DNA of 14,962 nucleotides, from assembly GCA_018054915.1 (NCBI GenBank), contig JAGPIR010000009.1:1-14962 (forward strand), given 5' to 3'. Of the stretch, positions 1-6,403 are shown one piece after another (position 1 is the first letter of the stretch; each line of letters begins with the position of its first letter). The DNA comes from Allobrachymonas sp. (GTDB lineage Bacteria; Pseudomonadota; Gammaproteobacteria; Burkholderiales; Burkholderiaceae_C). A program made the position numbers and the translations under genes. A model generated the notes under the pieces. The model worked only from the letters and a program-made list of their open reading frames with translations, was not told the DNA's origin and did not search any database.

Positions 1-333
1 GATCAGGCGTCCGTTTTTTCTGGAAAGCGGCAGCAGCTTGCATTCGAATGCAAGCTTTTTGTCCATCAGGTCCTTTTGCAGTTTGGTTTTGTCGACCGCA
101 GCAATGTCAAGCAGTGGAAGAGCGAACGTCTGTGCCAGGGTAAAGGCCATGTCGGCGGCATCGATGTGGCCGGCATTGATGACTTCGGCGATGAAGTTGC
201 TTCTGCTTTGCCGCACACGCTGCATCAGTTCGTTTGCGATGTTTTCCGTGATCTTGCCGCGCTGAATCAATACCTGTGCCGTGGCTGGCAAGGTATTAGA
301 TGTGTCTTTCAAGGTGGAGTCTGTTACGGACAT
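1..333 (-). CDS. pilB: Type IV pilus assembly ATPase PilB, N-terminal part (truncated by window edge)
   Basis: The minus strand is open from an ATG at 333 to the window edge, giving 111 residues. PilB is the cytoplasmic hexameric ATPase that powers pilus extension. The visible part matches the N-terminal GspE/PilB (MshEN-like) domain: a helical region at about residues 17-70 (LIQRGKITENIANELMQ), then LAQTFALPLLDI and the conserved LMDKKLAFECKLLPLSRKNG stretch near 90-108, which aligns in pattern with Pseudomonas PilB. The Walker motifs and Cys4 zinc site lie outside the window. The start is the only ATG/GTG/TTG codon between an in-frame stop near 395 and the domain, but no good Shine-Dalgarno precedes it. 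It is divergent from the next gene. The general secretion ATPase GspE is the main alternative; the N-terminal pattern favours PilB. Confidence 0.85.
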   Translation of the reverse strand, partial: MSVTDSTLKDTSNTLPATAQVLIQRGKITENIANELMQRVRQSRSNFIAEVINAGHIDAADMAFTLAQTFALPLLDIAAVDKTKLQKDLMDKKLAFECKLLPLSRKNGRLI

Positions 334-496
334 GTTTTGGGCGTTGGCATCAATCAGAAGGGTCCGGCAATCAGCGTTGGCGCAGCCATACTGTCAGGCA
401 ATGAAAATGTAAACAACATAACATATATTTGCATATTTTATGTGGATGCAGTCTAGCGTTATCCGGCTATAAGATCAGCGTTCCTGCCAAGTTATC

Positions 497-512
497 TGCG
501 AAATTTATCGCA
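497..512. promoter_or_regulatory. Small inverted repeat in the divergent intergenic region
   Basis: TGCGA-AATTTA-TCGCA is a perfect 5-bp dyad with a 6-bp AT spacer. It overlaps a second possible stem, GAAATT (500-505) with AATTTC (512-517). It sits in the AT-rich region between divergent genes, where an operator would be expected. Arms this short can arise by chance. Confidence 0.25.
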
Positions 513-616
513 ATTTCATTAATAAAAAATACGTGAAAAATTTGTTATTGTTTCGTATTCCCCAACAACCGGTGGCTTGCATGTCTCGTGCATCGGTGAC
601 GAAATACTTGCCGTTT

Positions 617-623
617 GGAAGGA
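617..623 (+). promoter_or_regulatory. Ribosome binding site that sets the start at 632
   Basis: GGAAGGA lies 8 bases before the ATG at 632. The in-frame ATG codons at 533 and 581 have no comparable site and would put an unusually long tail before the lipoprotein signal peptide. Confidence 0.7.
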
Positions 624-631
624 ATCGCCCG

Positions 632-2134
632 ATGTTTTCCCGATGTTCCATGCTCCGTTCTTGTGCAATCACGGTTGTCATTGCTGCACTGGCTCTGGTT
701 TCTGGTTGCGGCCAGAAACAGTCTGTCAGGAACAATTTGTCGGTTGGCATGGTGCTTGAGCCGCCCGGTCTGGATCCCACAACGGGTGCTGCTTCGGCCA
801 TTGGCGAAGTGGTGCTTTATAACATTTTTGAAACCTTGACCAAAATTCAGCAGGACGGATCGGTCTTGCCGTTGCTGGCGCAACGCTGGGAGTCATCGCC
901 TGACCAGAAAATCTGGACGTTTCATTTGCGTCAGGATGCCCGATTCCACAACGGAGAACCCTTCAACGCCTCCTCTGTCAAGTATGCATTTGAACGTGCG
1001 GCGGCTCCAGACAGCACCAACAAGGACAAGCAACTCTTTGCCGGTTTCGAGCGCATTGAAACTCCCGATGCATTCACTGTCGTGTTGCATGGGCGCGTGC
1101 CCAATCCGAATCTTCCTTTCCTGCTTGGGCAGGCTACAGCCGTTATCGTTGAGCCCGCAACAGCGGCCGGAAACCCTGTCAATCCAATTGGAACGGGGCC
1201 TTACCAGTTGGCGGATTGGCAGAAAGGCGCTTCGCTGACTCTGAAGAAATGGGAGGGTTACCGATCTGCGAGCAGCATTGCCCTGCAAAGCGTTACCTTC
1301 CGTTTTATTTCGGACGCTGCTGCCCAGTCTGCTGCTTTGCTGGCGGGCGACATTGATCTGTTTTCGCGCGTACAGGTGGCTCGAAACATCCAACAGTTCA
1401 AAAATGACAGCCGGTTTCGGGTGCTGGTGGGCGGGTCCCGTGCCAAGACAATTGTTGCCATGAACAACGCTAGAAAACCGCTGGATGATGTGCGTGTGCG
1501 CCGTGCCATCAGTATGGCCATCGACCGTCAGGCTGTGATTCAGGGGGCAGCAGATGGGTTAGGGGTGCCCATTGGCAGCTTTTATGTGCCGGGGGCTGAC
1601 GGCTATGTCGACACTACAGGCATGACGCCCTACGATCCGGAGAAGGCCAGGGCGCTGCTCAAGGAGGCAGGAGTTGCCGGTCTAAGTCTGTCCATGAAAT
1701 TGCCTCCTACGCCCTACGCCAAGCAGGGTGGGGAAGTGATTGCAGCCATGCTGGCCAAAGCCGGTATCACTGTCACACTTGAAAGTGTGGAGTGGGCGCA
1801 GTGGCTCAGCCAAGTCTATGGAAAGAAAGACTACGATTTGACCATCATCAGCCATGTCGAACCGTTTGATTTCGGTAATTTTGCCAAACCCGATTACTAC
1901 TGGAATTACCGTTCGCAGGCATTCAATGCGCTGTATGAGCGCATTCTTCAGTCGGGCAACGAACAGGAGCGGACGCGTTTGCTGGGGGACGCGCAGCGGC
2001 TGGTGGCCGACGATGCCGTCGCCGTCTATCTGTACCAACCGCAATGGATCACCGTGGCCAACAGCAAGTTGCAGGGTTTGTGGCAAGACATGCCGGTATT
2101 TGTCAATGACCTTTCTGCCTTGCGCTGGCAATAA
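632..2134 (+). CDS. ABC transporter substrate-binding lipoprotein, family 5 (peptide/oligopeptide type)
   Basis: Predicted 500-residue periplasmic lipoprotein of the SBP_bac_5 family (DppA/OppA/NikA-like), which delivers peptides, nickel complexes or similar solutes to an inner-membrane ABC importer. A signal peptide (MLRSCAITVVIAALALVSGC) ends in lipobox VSGC with Cys26 as the lipid site. The mature part shows the family pattern: an LDPTTGA segment, NIFETL, then LAQRWESSPDQKIWTFHLR and FHNGEPFNASSVKYAFER, and later DVRVRRAISMAIDR and YDPEKARALLKEAG. The start at 632 is chosen for its Shine-Dalgarno and signal peptide; the frame is open further upstream, with ATGs at 533 and 581. No permease or ATPase gene adjoins it, so the substrate cannot be inferred and the partner permease must be encoded elsewhere. 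Family assignment is firm; the substrate is unknown. Confidence 0.9.
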   Translation: MFSRCSMLRSCAITVVIAALALVSGCGQKQSVRNNLSVGMVLEPPGLDPTTGAASAIGEVVLYNIFETLTKIQQDGSVLPLLAQRWESSPDQKIWTFHLRQDARFHNGEPFNASSVKYAFERAAAPDSTNKDKQLFAGFERIETPDAFTVVLHGRVPNPNLPFLLGQATAVIVEPATAAGNPVNPIGTGPYQLADWQKGASLTLKKWEGYRSASSIALQSVTFRFISDAAAQSAALLAGDIDLFSRVQVARNIQQFKNDSRFRVLVGGSRAKTIVAMNNARKPLDDVRVRRAISMAIDRQAVIQGAADGLGVPIGSFYVPGADGYVDTTGMTPYDPEKARALLKEAGVAGLSLSMKLPPTPYAKQGGEVIAAMLAKAGITVTLESVEWAQWLSQVYGKKDYDLTIISHVEPFDFGNFAKPDYYWNYRSQAFNALYERILQSGNEQERTRLLGDAQRLVADDAVAVYLYQPQWITVANSKLQGLWQDMPVFVNDLSALRWQ

Positions 2135-2432
2135 CGCTGCGGCAGCCTGATACACGCGCACGTGCATTCATGCAAGAAACCTGAACAGGTTCGCACCGTT
2201 GGTATCCTCCGGTCGGCGTTTTCATTCAGTCAGCGCGTATGGCTGATTGGTTATGCCAGTTGCGCGGCCTGTTTGTAACGACAAACAAAACCGTTGGCCT
2301 TGCCTGGTGAAAACATGCCCCTTTCACGGGTAGCAACCACGTCCGGCTGTTGATGCCGGTGCAGGGGCTGCGGATGGCGGTCACTGCTATAGTTGATAGA
2401 TCGGCAGTGCCTGCCGGTAACCGGGAATATTG
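2135..2432. other. Intergenic region with two weak hairpins and a possible promoter
   Basis: No gene is supported here. Visible structures are AACCT-GAAC-AGGTT (2178-2191), TGTTTGT-AACG-ACAAACA (2270-2287, perfect 7-bp stem) and an extended -10-like TGCTATAGT (2385-2393). Neither hairpin is followed by a T tract, so neither is a clear intrinsic terminator for the upstream gene. Confidence 0.5.
2382..2409 (+). promoter_or_regulatory. Candidate extended -10 promoter flanked by a dyad, upstream of the DsrE-family gene
   Basis: TG-C-TATAGT at 2385-2393 fits an extended -10 element, which can work without a good -35; none is seen. Arms CACTGC (2382-2387) and GCAGTG (2404-2409) enclose the -10 and the expected start of transcription, with centres 22 bp apart, about two helical turns. 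This is a layout typical of a repressor site, but 6-bp arms are weak evidence. Confidence 0.3.
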
Positions 2433-2807
2433 ATGGACAGGAACGCTTCACTTCAGAATATTTTGATCATCATTCATGCGCCGCCCTATGGTAGCGAACG
2501 TTGCCTGTCGGCGTTGCGGCTTGCGTTGGCTCTTGCGGGGCAGGATCCGTATTCCCCAAGGCTGCAAGTTTTCCTGATGTCTGATGCCACGGTTCTTGCA
2601 CTTCCCAATCAGCAGGACGCGTCGGGCCAGGCGCTGCAGAAAATGGTCGAGGAACTGTCCGGACTAAACGTCCCGGTTAAGCTGTGCCGAACCTGCGCCT
2701 TGGCTCGAGGTCTGGGCGATCTGCCACTGATAGACGGGTGCTGTCTGGGCACGTTGGCTGAACTGGCAGAAGCTACCTTGCAGGCCGATAAAGTCATTAC
2801 TTTCTAA
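2433..2807 (+). CDS. DsrE-family protein
   Basis: Predicted 124-residue cytosolic protein of the DsrE/DsrF-like family (COG1553 type). Related proteins (DsrE, TusD, YchN) form oligomers, and some carry persulfide sulfur on a conserved cysteine. The family pattern is clear: ILIIIHAPPYGSER at 10-23, LRLALALAGQD at 28-38, VFLMSDA at 46-52, a cysteine pair CRTCALARG at 85-93, and a C-terminal ELAEATLQADKVITF. Cys85 and Cys88 are the candidate sulfur sites; Cys103 and Cys104 are extra. Start: ATG at 2433, with a weak GGGA 6 bases before it; a TTG immediately precedes it. It ends 32 bp before guaC and is probably co-transcribed with it. A role in sulfur transfer is family-based; no dsr or tus partners are nearby, so the true function is unknown. 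Confidence 0.85.
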   Translation: MDRNASLQNILIIIHAPPYGSERCLSALRLALALAGQDPYSPRLQVFLMSDATVLALPNQQDASGQALQKMVEELSGLNVPVKLCRTCALARGLGDLPLIDGCCLGTLAELAEATLQADKVITF

Positions 2808-2839
2808 TAGTGCCATCACACAGAATTGCTGCCGTTCAC

Positions 2840-3817
2840 ATGCAAATATTCGACTACGACAATATCCTGCTCCTGCCGCGCAAATGCCATGTCGAAAGCC
2901 GCAGTCAATGCGATGCCAGCGTGAAATTTGGCCCTCGCAGTTTCCGCATTCCGGTGGTGCCGGCAAACATGAAAACGGTGGTGGATGAGTCCATTTGCCA
3001 GTGGTTGGCACGGCATGGCTATTTTTATGTCATGCATCGCTTTGACCTGGATAACCTGGAATTTGTACGCAACATGCATCGCCTGGGGCTTTTTGCCAGC
3101 ATTTCGCTGGGCGTTCAGTCCCCTGATCGCGCCACTGTGGATGCACTGGCCGCAGAAAAACTGGCGCCTGCCTATATCACCATCGACATTGCGCATGGCC
3201 ATGCCGACAGTGTCAAGCACATGATTGCATATATCAAGAAAATGCTTCCGGAAAGTTTCGTGATTGCAGGAAACGTGGGCACACCTGAAGCAGTGATCGA
3301 CCTTGAAAACTGGGGAGCCGATGCAACAAAAGTGGGCATTGGTCCAGGCAAGGTTTGTATCACCCGGCTCAAGACCGGATTCGGCACCGGGGGCTGGCAG
3401 CTTAGCGCCGTCAAATGGTGCGCCCGCGTTGCTACCAAACCCATCATTGCCGACGGCGGCATCCGTTGCCATGGCGACATTGCCAAGTCGATCCGTTTTG
3501 GCGCGACGATGGTGATGATTGGCTCGCTGTTTGCAGGGCACGAGGAGTCGCCCGGCAAGACGGTGGAAGTCGATGGGCAGCTTTTCAAGGAATATTACGG
3601 ATCGGCCAGTGATTTCAACAAGGGCGAATATCGCCACGTGGAAGGCAAGCGCATCCTGGAGCCCGTCAAGGGCAAGCTGGGCTATACCCTGCATGAAATG
3701 GAGCAGGATGTGCAAAGCGCCATCAGCTATTCTGGCGGGCGCGCACTCATGGATATTCGCAAAGTCAATTATGTGATTCTGGGCGGGGACAACGCCGGTG
3801 AACACCTGTTGATGTGA
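2840..3817 (+). CDS. guaC: GMP reductase GuaC
   Basis: NADPH-dependent GMP reductase, converting GMP to IMP and ammonia for purine balance and salvage; a cytosolic (beta/alpha)8 barrel of the IMPDH/GMPR family. The 325 residues match the family length of about 325. Visible motifs are VVPANMKTVVDE (39-50), YITIDIAHGHAD (112-123), VIAGNVGTPEAV (141-152), KVGIGPGKVCITRLKTG with catalytic Cys173, PIIADGGIRCHGD (201-213) and FGATMVMIGSLFAGHEESPG (220-239). There is no CBS domain insert, which separates it from IMP dehydrogenase. The sequence resembles the Bacillus/Staphylococcus type. The ATG at 2840 is chosen because it aligns with the family N-terminus (MQIFDYDNILLLPRKC); a GTG at 2810 would add ten residues. 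No strong ribosome site is seen, so coupling to the DsrE gene is likely. Confidence 0.95.
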   Translation: MQIFDYDNILLLPRKCHVESRSQCDASVKFGPRSFRIPVVPANMKTVVDESICQWLARHGYFYVMHRFDLDNLEFVRNMHRLGLFASISLGVQSPDRATVDALAAEKLAPAYITIDIAHGHADSVKHMIAYIKKMLPESFVIAGNVGTPEAVIDLENWGADATKVGIGPGKVCITRLKTGFGTGGWQLSAVKWCARVATKPIIADGGIRCHGDIAKSIRFGATMVMIGSLFAGHEESPGKTVEVDGQLFKEYYGSASDFNKGEYRHVEGKRILEPVKGKLGYTLHEMEQDVQSAISYSGGRALMDIRKVNYVILGGDNAGEHLLM

Positions 3818-3842
3818 CGGACTGTCGGAACAGTCCGTCACA
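3813..3842 (+). terminator. Perfect 13-bp hairpin over the guaC stop codon
   Basis: TGTGACGGACTGT, loop CGGA, then ACAGTCCGTCACA form a perfect 13-bp stem with a tetraloop. The left arm contains the guaC stop codon TGA (3815-3817). No T tract follows, so this is not a classical intrinsic terminator. It may block 3' exonucleases, act with Rho, or serve as a protein-binding dyad. Confidence 0.6.
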
Positions 3843-4267
3843 ATTGGTGGCTGGTGCTTGATCGTGTAGAAGATGCGTGCCGTAGCCATGCACGATGAGG
3901 CATTGGGATTTGTACCTGGTTGGGGTGTACATGTCTGTGTTTATATCCCGCACGATATAACTCTTAGCCTCGTTTGAATGGCACGGACAGCAAAACACCT
4001 CCTTTTATCTTTGGATACGCTTACTCTGTCGTGTGCACACTTTGCTGCAACTGGCTCTGAAGCATGACTGGGCCCACGGACCATACTGACGTGCAGCTTG
4101 GTTGCCGAGCAAAGTTGTTCAGATTAGCTGATGGAAGAAACATATTTCCAGAGACAGCATTCATAAAGTGTCGCGGTTGAAAGAGTCGCTTTGATAATCG
4201 CAGCGTTATCAAGGGAAAAGGCAGCATGAATGGATGCAGCTGGGGATTCCAAACATCGCTTTAATTG

Positions 4268-4292
4268 ATAGCCAAATGGGCTGCTTGGCTAT
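4268..4292. promoter_or_regulatory. 8-bp inverted repeat, possible operator for the cotransporter gene
   Basis: ATAGCCAA-N9-TTGGCTAT is a perfect dyad. Its right arm coincides with the candidate -35 hexamer TTGGCT (4285-4290), so a bound protein would compete with RNA polymerase. It does not match the E. coli Pho box (repeats of CTGTCAT). Function is inferred from position only. Confidence 0.4.
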
Positions 4293-4311
4293 TTCACACA
4301 AGTGCTATAGA
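4285..4311 (+). promoter_or_regulatory. Candidate sigma-70 promoter of the Na+/Pi cotransporter gene
   Basis: TTGGCT (4285-4290), a 15-bp spacer, then TATAGA (4306-4311) preceded by TGC, giving an extended -10. Transcription would start near 4318 and leave a leader of about 180 bases. The short spacer and partial matches make this tentative. Confidence 0.35.
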
Positions 4312-4330
4312 CTTCGACCCTTTCGCCAGC

Positions 4331-4385
4331 GTCTGCTGACAACCGTTCGGGACTACCCGCGCAGACCCGTGCAGGCGGCTTTTTT
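4331..4385 (+). promoter_or_regulatory. Candidate attenuator or riboswitch-like leader
   Basis: Fold A pairs GTCTGC (4331-4336) with GCAGAC (4361-4366) around an inner hairpin CGGG-ACTA-CCCG (4348-4359). Fold B pairs CCGC (4357-4360) with GCGG (4375-4378) and GCA (4361-4363) with TGC (4370-4372) across a 2-base bulge, and is followed by C and six Ts (4380-4385), like an intrinsic terminator. Both folds use 4357-4363, so they exclude each other. This is the arrangement of a transcriptional attenuator, but it is derived by eye and no energies were calculated. Confidence 0.35.
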
Positions 4386-4498
4386 CCCGCGGAATGCCGT
4401 GATGATGCGATGCGCCAGCCTGCTGGCACTGATTTCGGACAGGCCTGTATGGAAGCTGCTCCCGATTTTGTTGCGCAGTCAACCACAAGGAGAATACG

Positions 4499-6190
4499 AT
4501 GGGGGTCAAGGTCTTGCTGGATCTTGTCGGTGGCGTGGCCCTGCTGCTTTGGGGGCTTCACATGGTGCACAGCGGCATCGTGCGGGCTTTCGGGGCAAGA
4601 ATCAGACATTTTCTGGGAAGCGTGTTGAAAAGCAGATTCCACGCTTTCACGGCTGGCGTGGGGGTGACAGCCATTTTGCAAAGCAGCACGGCGACCGCGT
4701 TGATGCTGAGTTCGTTTTCCGCATCGGGCTTGGTTGACCTTGTACCGGCACTGGCCGTCATGCTGGGAGCAAACGTTGGCACGACCCTGATCGTGCAGTT
4801 GCTTTCCTTCGATTCCTCTGCCGTTGCGCCGCTTCTGCTTGTCACCGGAGTCGTTGCCTTCAAGCGGGGTACGCAGACCATCGTCAAGGATCTTGGGCGG
4901 GTCGCCATCGGCCTCGGACTGATGCTGCTTTCCCTGCATAGCCTGCTCAGCAGCCTGGCTCCCGTCGAACATGCACCGGTGGTACGCGAGCTTTTTGCTG
5001 CGATTACCGGCGAGCCGCTGTTGACGCTGCTCATCGGGGCCGTCCTGACGTGGGCGGCCCATTCGAGCGTAGCTACCATTTTGTTGACGATGTCGTTGGC
5101 CTATTCTGGCTTCGTCACGCCAACGGCAGCCCTGGCGCTGGTGCTAGGCGCCAATCTTGGGAGCGCCCTCAATCCTCTGATGGAAGGAATGGGCAGCACC
5201 AATCCGGCCCATCGGCGACTGCCTGTGGGAAATCTGATCAACCGTCTTGTTGGTTGCATCATCTTTCTGCCCTTGCTGGATCCAGTTGTCCAGTTGCTGC
5301 AAAAAATCGATCCCAATCCGGTTCGCCTTGCCGCCGATTTCCATACGCTGTTCAATGTGGTCATGGCGCTGGTGTTCCTTTTTCCGCTGGGCATGATCTC
5401 CACAATGCTGGAGCGCCTGTTACCGGACGTGAAAGCGGCTGATGATCCTTCGGTTCCTCTTTATCTCGACGAAACCGCGATCGAAACGCCCACTGTGGCC
5501 TTGGCCTGCGCCTCAAGAGAAACCCTGCGCATGGGAGACATCATCGATTCGATGCTGCAGCAGACCATGACGGCGATTCTGACGAATGACAGGAAACTGG
5601 TCGCGCAGGTCTGCGAGAAGGACAACACCGTTGACCGCCTGCACGAAGCCATCAAGCTGTATGTGATCAAGGTCACCCACGAGAGCCTTGACGATGCCGA
5701 AGGGCAGCGCGCCATGGAAATCCTGAGCTTGGCCATCAATCTGGAACACATCGGAGACATCATCGACAAGAACCTGATGGACCTCGCCAGCAAGAAAATC
5801 AAGCGGCAGTTGCGGTTTTCCGATGAAGGCGCGGCGGAATTGCAGGAATTCCATCACATCGTCCGGGACAATCTGAAGCTGGCGATGACCATTTTCCTGT
5901 CCGGCGACGTGAAATTGGCCCGGCAGCTGCTTGACGAGAAGTCTAGGATCCGGGAGCTTGAATTTGCGGCCGCCGAAAATCACATGAACAGGTTGAGGGA
6001 GGGCAGAATCGAAAGCCTGGAAACCAGTTCCCTGCACCTGGACATTCTGCGGGATCTCAAGCGCATCCATTCGCACATTTGTTCTGCGGCATACCCTGCG
6101 CTGGAGGCAGCAGGCGAACTCAACAAGACGCGCCTGAAACCGCTGGCGGTGCCGGCTGATGCAATCTTGAAAGAAGAGAATCAGGCGTGA
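4499..6190 (+). CDS. Na+/phosphate cotransporter with C-terminal PhoU-like domain
   Basis: Inner-membrane protein of 563 residues from the Na/Pi cotransporter (NptA/YjbB, COG1283) family, coupling sodium to phosphate movement; bacterial members can import or export phosphate. Residues 1-310 hold hydrophobic segments and two inverted halves, marked by QSSTATALM at 61-69 and HSSVATILL at 188-196, each followed by a GANVGTT/GANLGSA loop (90-96, 218-224). Residues 340-540 form a helical PhoU-like region with AINLEHIGDIIDK (412-424) and DLKRIHSHI (519-527), the usual PhoU repeat positions. The start has a good site, AAGGAG at 4487-4492, 6 bases before the ATG. It has its own candidate promoter, dyad and structured leader. 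No pst or pho genes are nearby. It converges with der. The direction of transport cannot be told from sequence. Confidence 0.92.
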   Translation: MGVKVLLDLVGGVALLLWGLHMVHSGIVRAFGARIRHFLGSVLKSRFHAFTAGVGVTAILQSSTATALMLSSFSASGLVDLVPALAVMLGANVGTTLIVQLLSFDSSAVAPLLLVTGVVAFKRGTQTIVKDLGRVAIGLGLMLLSLHSLLSSLAPVEHAPVVRELFAAITGEPLLTLLIGAVLTWAAHSSVATILLTMSLAYSGFVTPTAALALVLGANLGSALNPLMEGMGSTNPAHRRLPVGNLINRLVGCIIFLPLLDPVVQLLQKIDPNPVRLAADFHTLFNVVMALVFLFPLGMISTMLERLLPDVKAADDPSVPLYLDETAIETPTVALACASRETLRMGDIIDSMLQQTMTAILTNDRKLVAQVCEKDNTVDRLHEAIKLYVIKVTHESLDDAEGQRAMEILSLAINLEHIGDIIDKNLMDLASKKIKRQLRFSDEGAAELQEFHHIVRDNLKLAMTIFLSGDVKLARQLLDEKSRIRELEFAAAENHMNRLREGRIESLETSSLHLDILRDLKRIHSHICSAAYPALEAAGELNKTRLKPLAVPADAILKEENQA

Positions 6191-6403
6191 ATACCGGAAA
6201 TAAGCGCAGTCAATCCCTGATGCCGGCTGAACCGTTTTACAGGAACCCTGGCGCGCACAAAGAGTCGAGCCGCCCTGACATTAGCATGCCATACCACCGA
6301 TCACTCACCTTGCCGGCCAGATGTTGGCCTGTTTGAAAGGCCTATGTCCGGGGGATGCGATCCTGGCAAGAGTTAGTGAATGGCACAGAGATCCAGCCGG
6401 ACG
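6191..6403. other. Convergent intergenic region between the cotransporter gene and der
   Basis: No gene is seen. Short dyads GGCCA-N5-TGGCC (6315-6329) and GGCCT-N7-AGGCC (6326-6342) overlap and exclude each other, and GTCCGG (6346-6351) can pair with CCGGAC (6397-6402). None has a T tract on either strand, so termination for the two converging transcripts is not explained by a clear intrinsic terminator. Confidence 0.4.

Larger units (their letters stand above)
334..631. other. AT-rich divergent intergenic region between pilB and the ABC substrate-binding gene
   Basis: No convincing gene lies here. The stretch 400-545 is clearly richer in A and T than the flanking genes, as expected where two divergent promoters lie. 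Possible -10-like boxes occur (TATAAG near 469 on plus; TAAAAT near 439 on minus), but none has a convincing -35 partner, so no promoter is assigned. A small dyad, TGCGA-N6-TCGCA, lies at 497-512. A start for the downstream gene at 533 is possible but disfavoured in favour of 632. Confidence 0.5.
3843..4498. other. 656-bp non-coding stretch between guaC and the Na+/Pi cotransporter
   Basis: No reading frame here looks real: the short frames show no recognisable motifs, and the longer ones overlap guaC or the cotransporter out of frame. Structures seen are a dyad TTATAT-N8-ATATAA (3941-3960), an 8-bp inverted repeat at 4268-4292, a candidate promoter at 4285-4311, and a foldable leader with a T6 tract at 4331-4385. 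I see no transposase remnant, tRNA, or riboswitch class that I can name. Confidence 0.6.

Noticed and set aside
76..456. 126-residue plus-strand frame at the left edge
   Set aside because: It lies opposite the clear pilB N-terminus and crosses the AT-rich intergenic region without motifs.
2816..3889. 357-residue open frame antisense to guaC
   Set aside because: It is a long shadow of guaC caused by codon bias; guaC has unmistakable family motifs.
3765..3998. Minus-strand frame with a strong AAGGAGG-like sequence near 4000 and a possible 9-codon mini-ORF
   Set aside because: The GTG of the 77-residue frame lies within the Shine-Dalgarno-like sequence itself, the frame runs antisense into guaC, and the product shows no recognisable motif.
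4348..4359. CGGG-ACTA-CCCG as half of a guanidine-II (mini-ykkC) riboswitch
   Set aside because: That class needs two tandem hairpins with ACGR loops. The loop here is ACTA and no second matching hairpin exists.
4234..4737. 167-residue plus-strand frame before the cotransporter gene
   Set aside because: It overlaps the well-supported cotransporter gene by more than 200 bp in another frame, has no ribosome site, and its sequence has no domain character.
6315..6342. Overlapping GGCC dyads as a bidirectional terminator
   Set aside because: The stems are only 5 bp and have no T tract on either strand.
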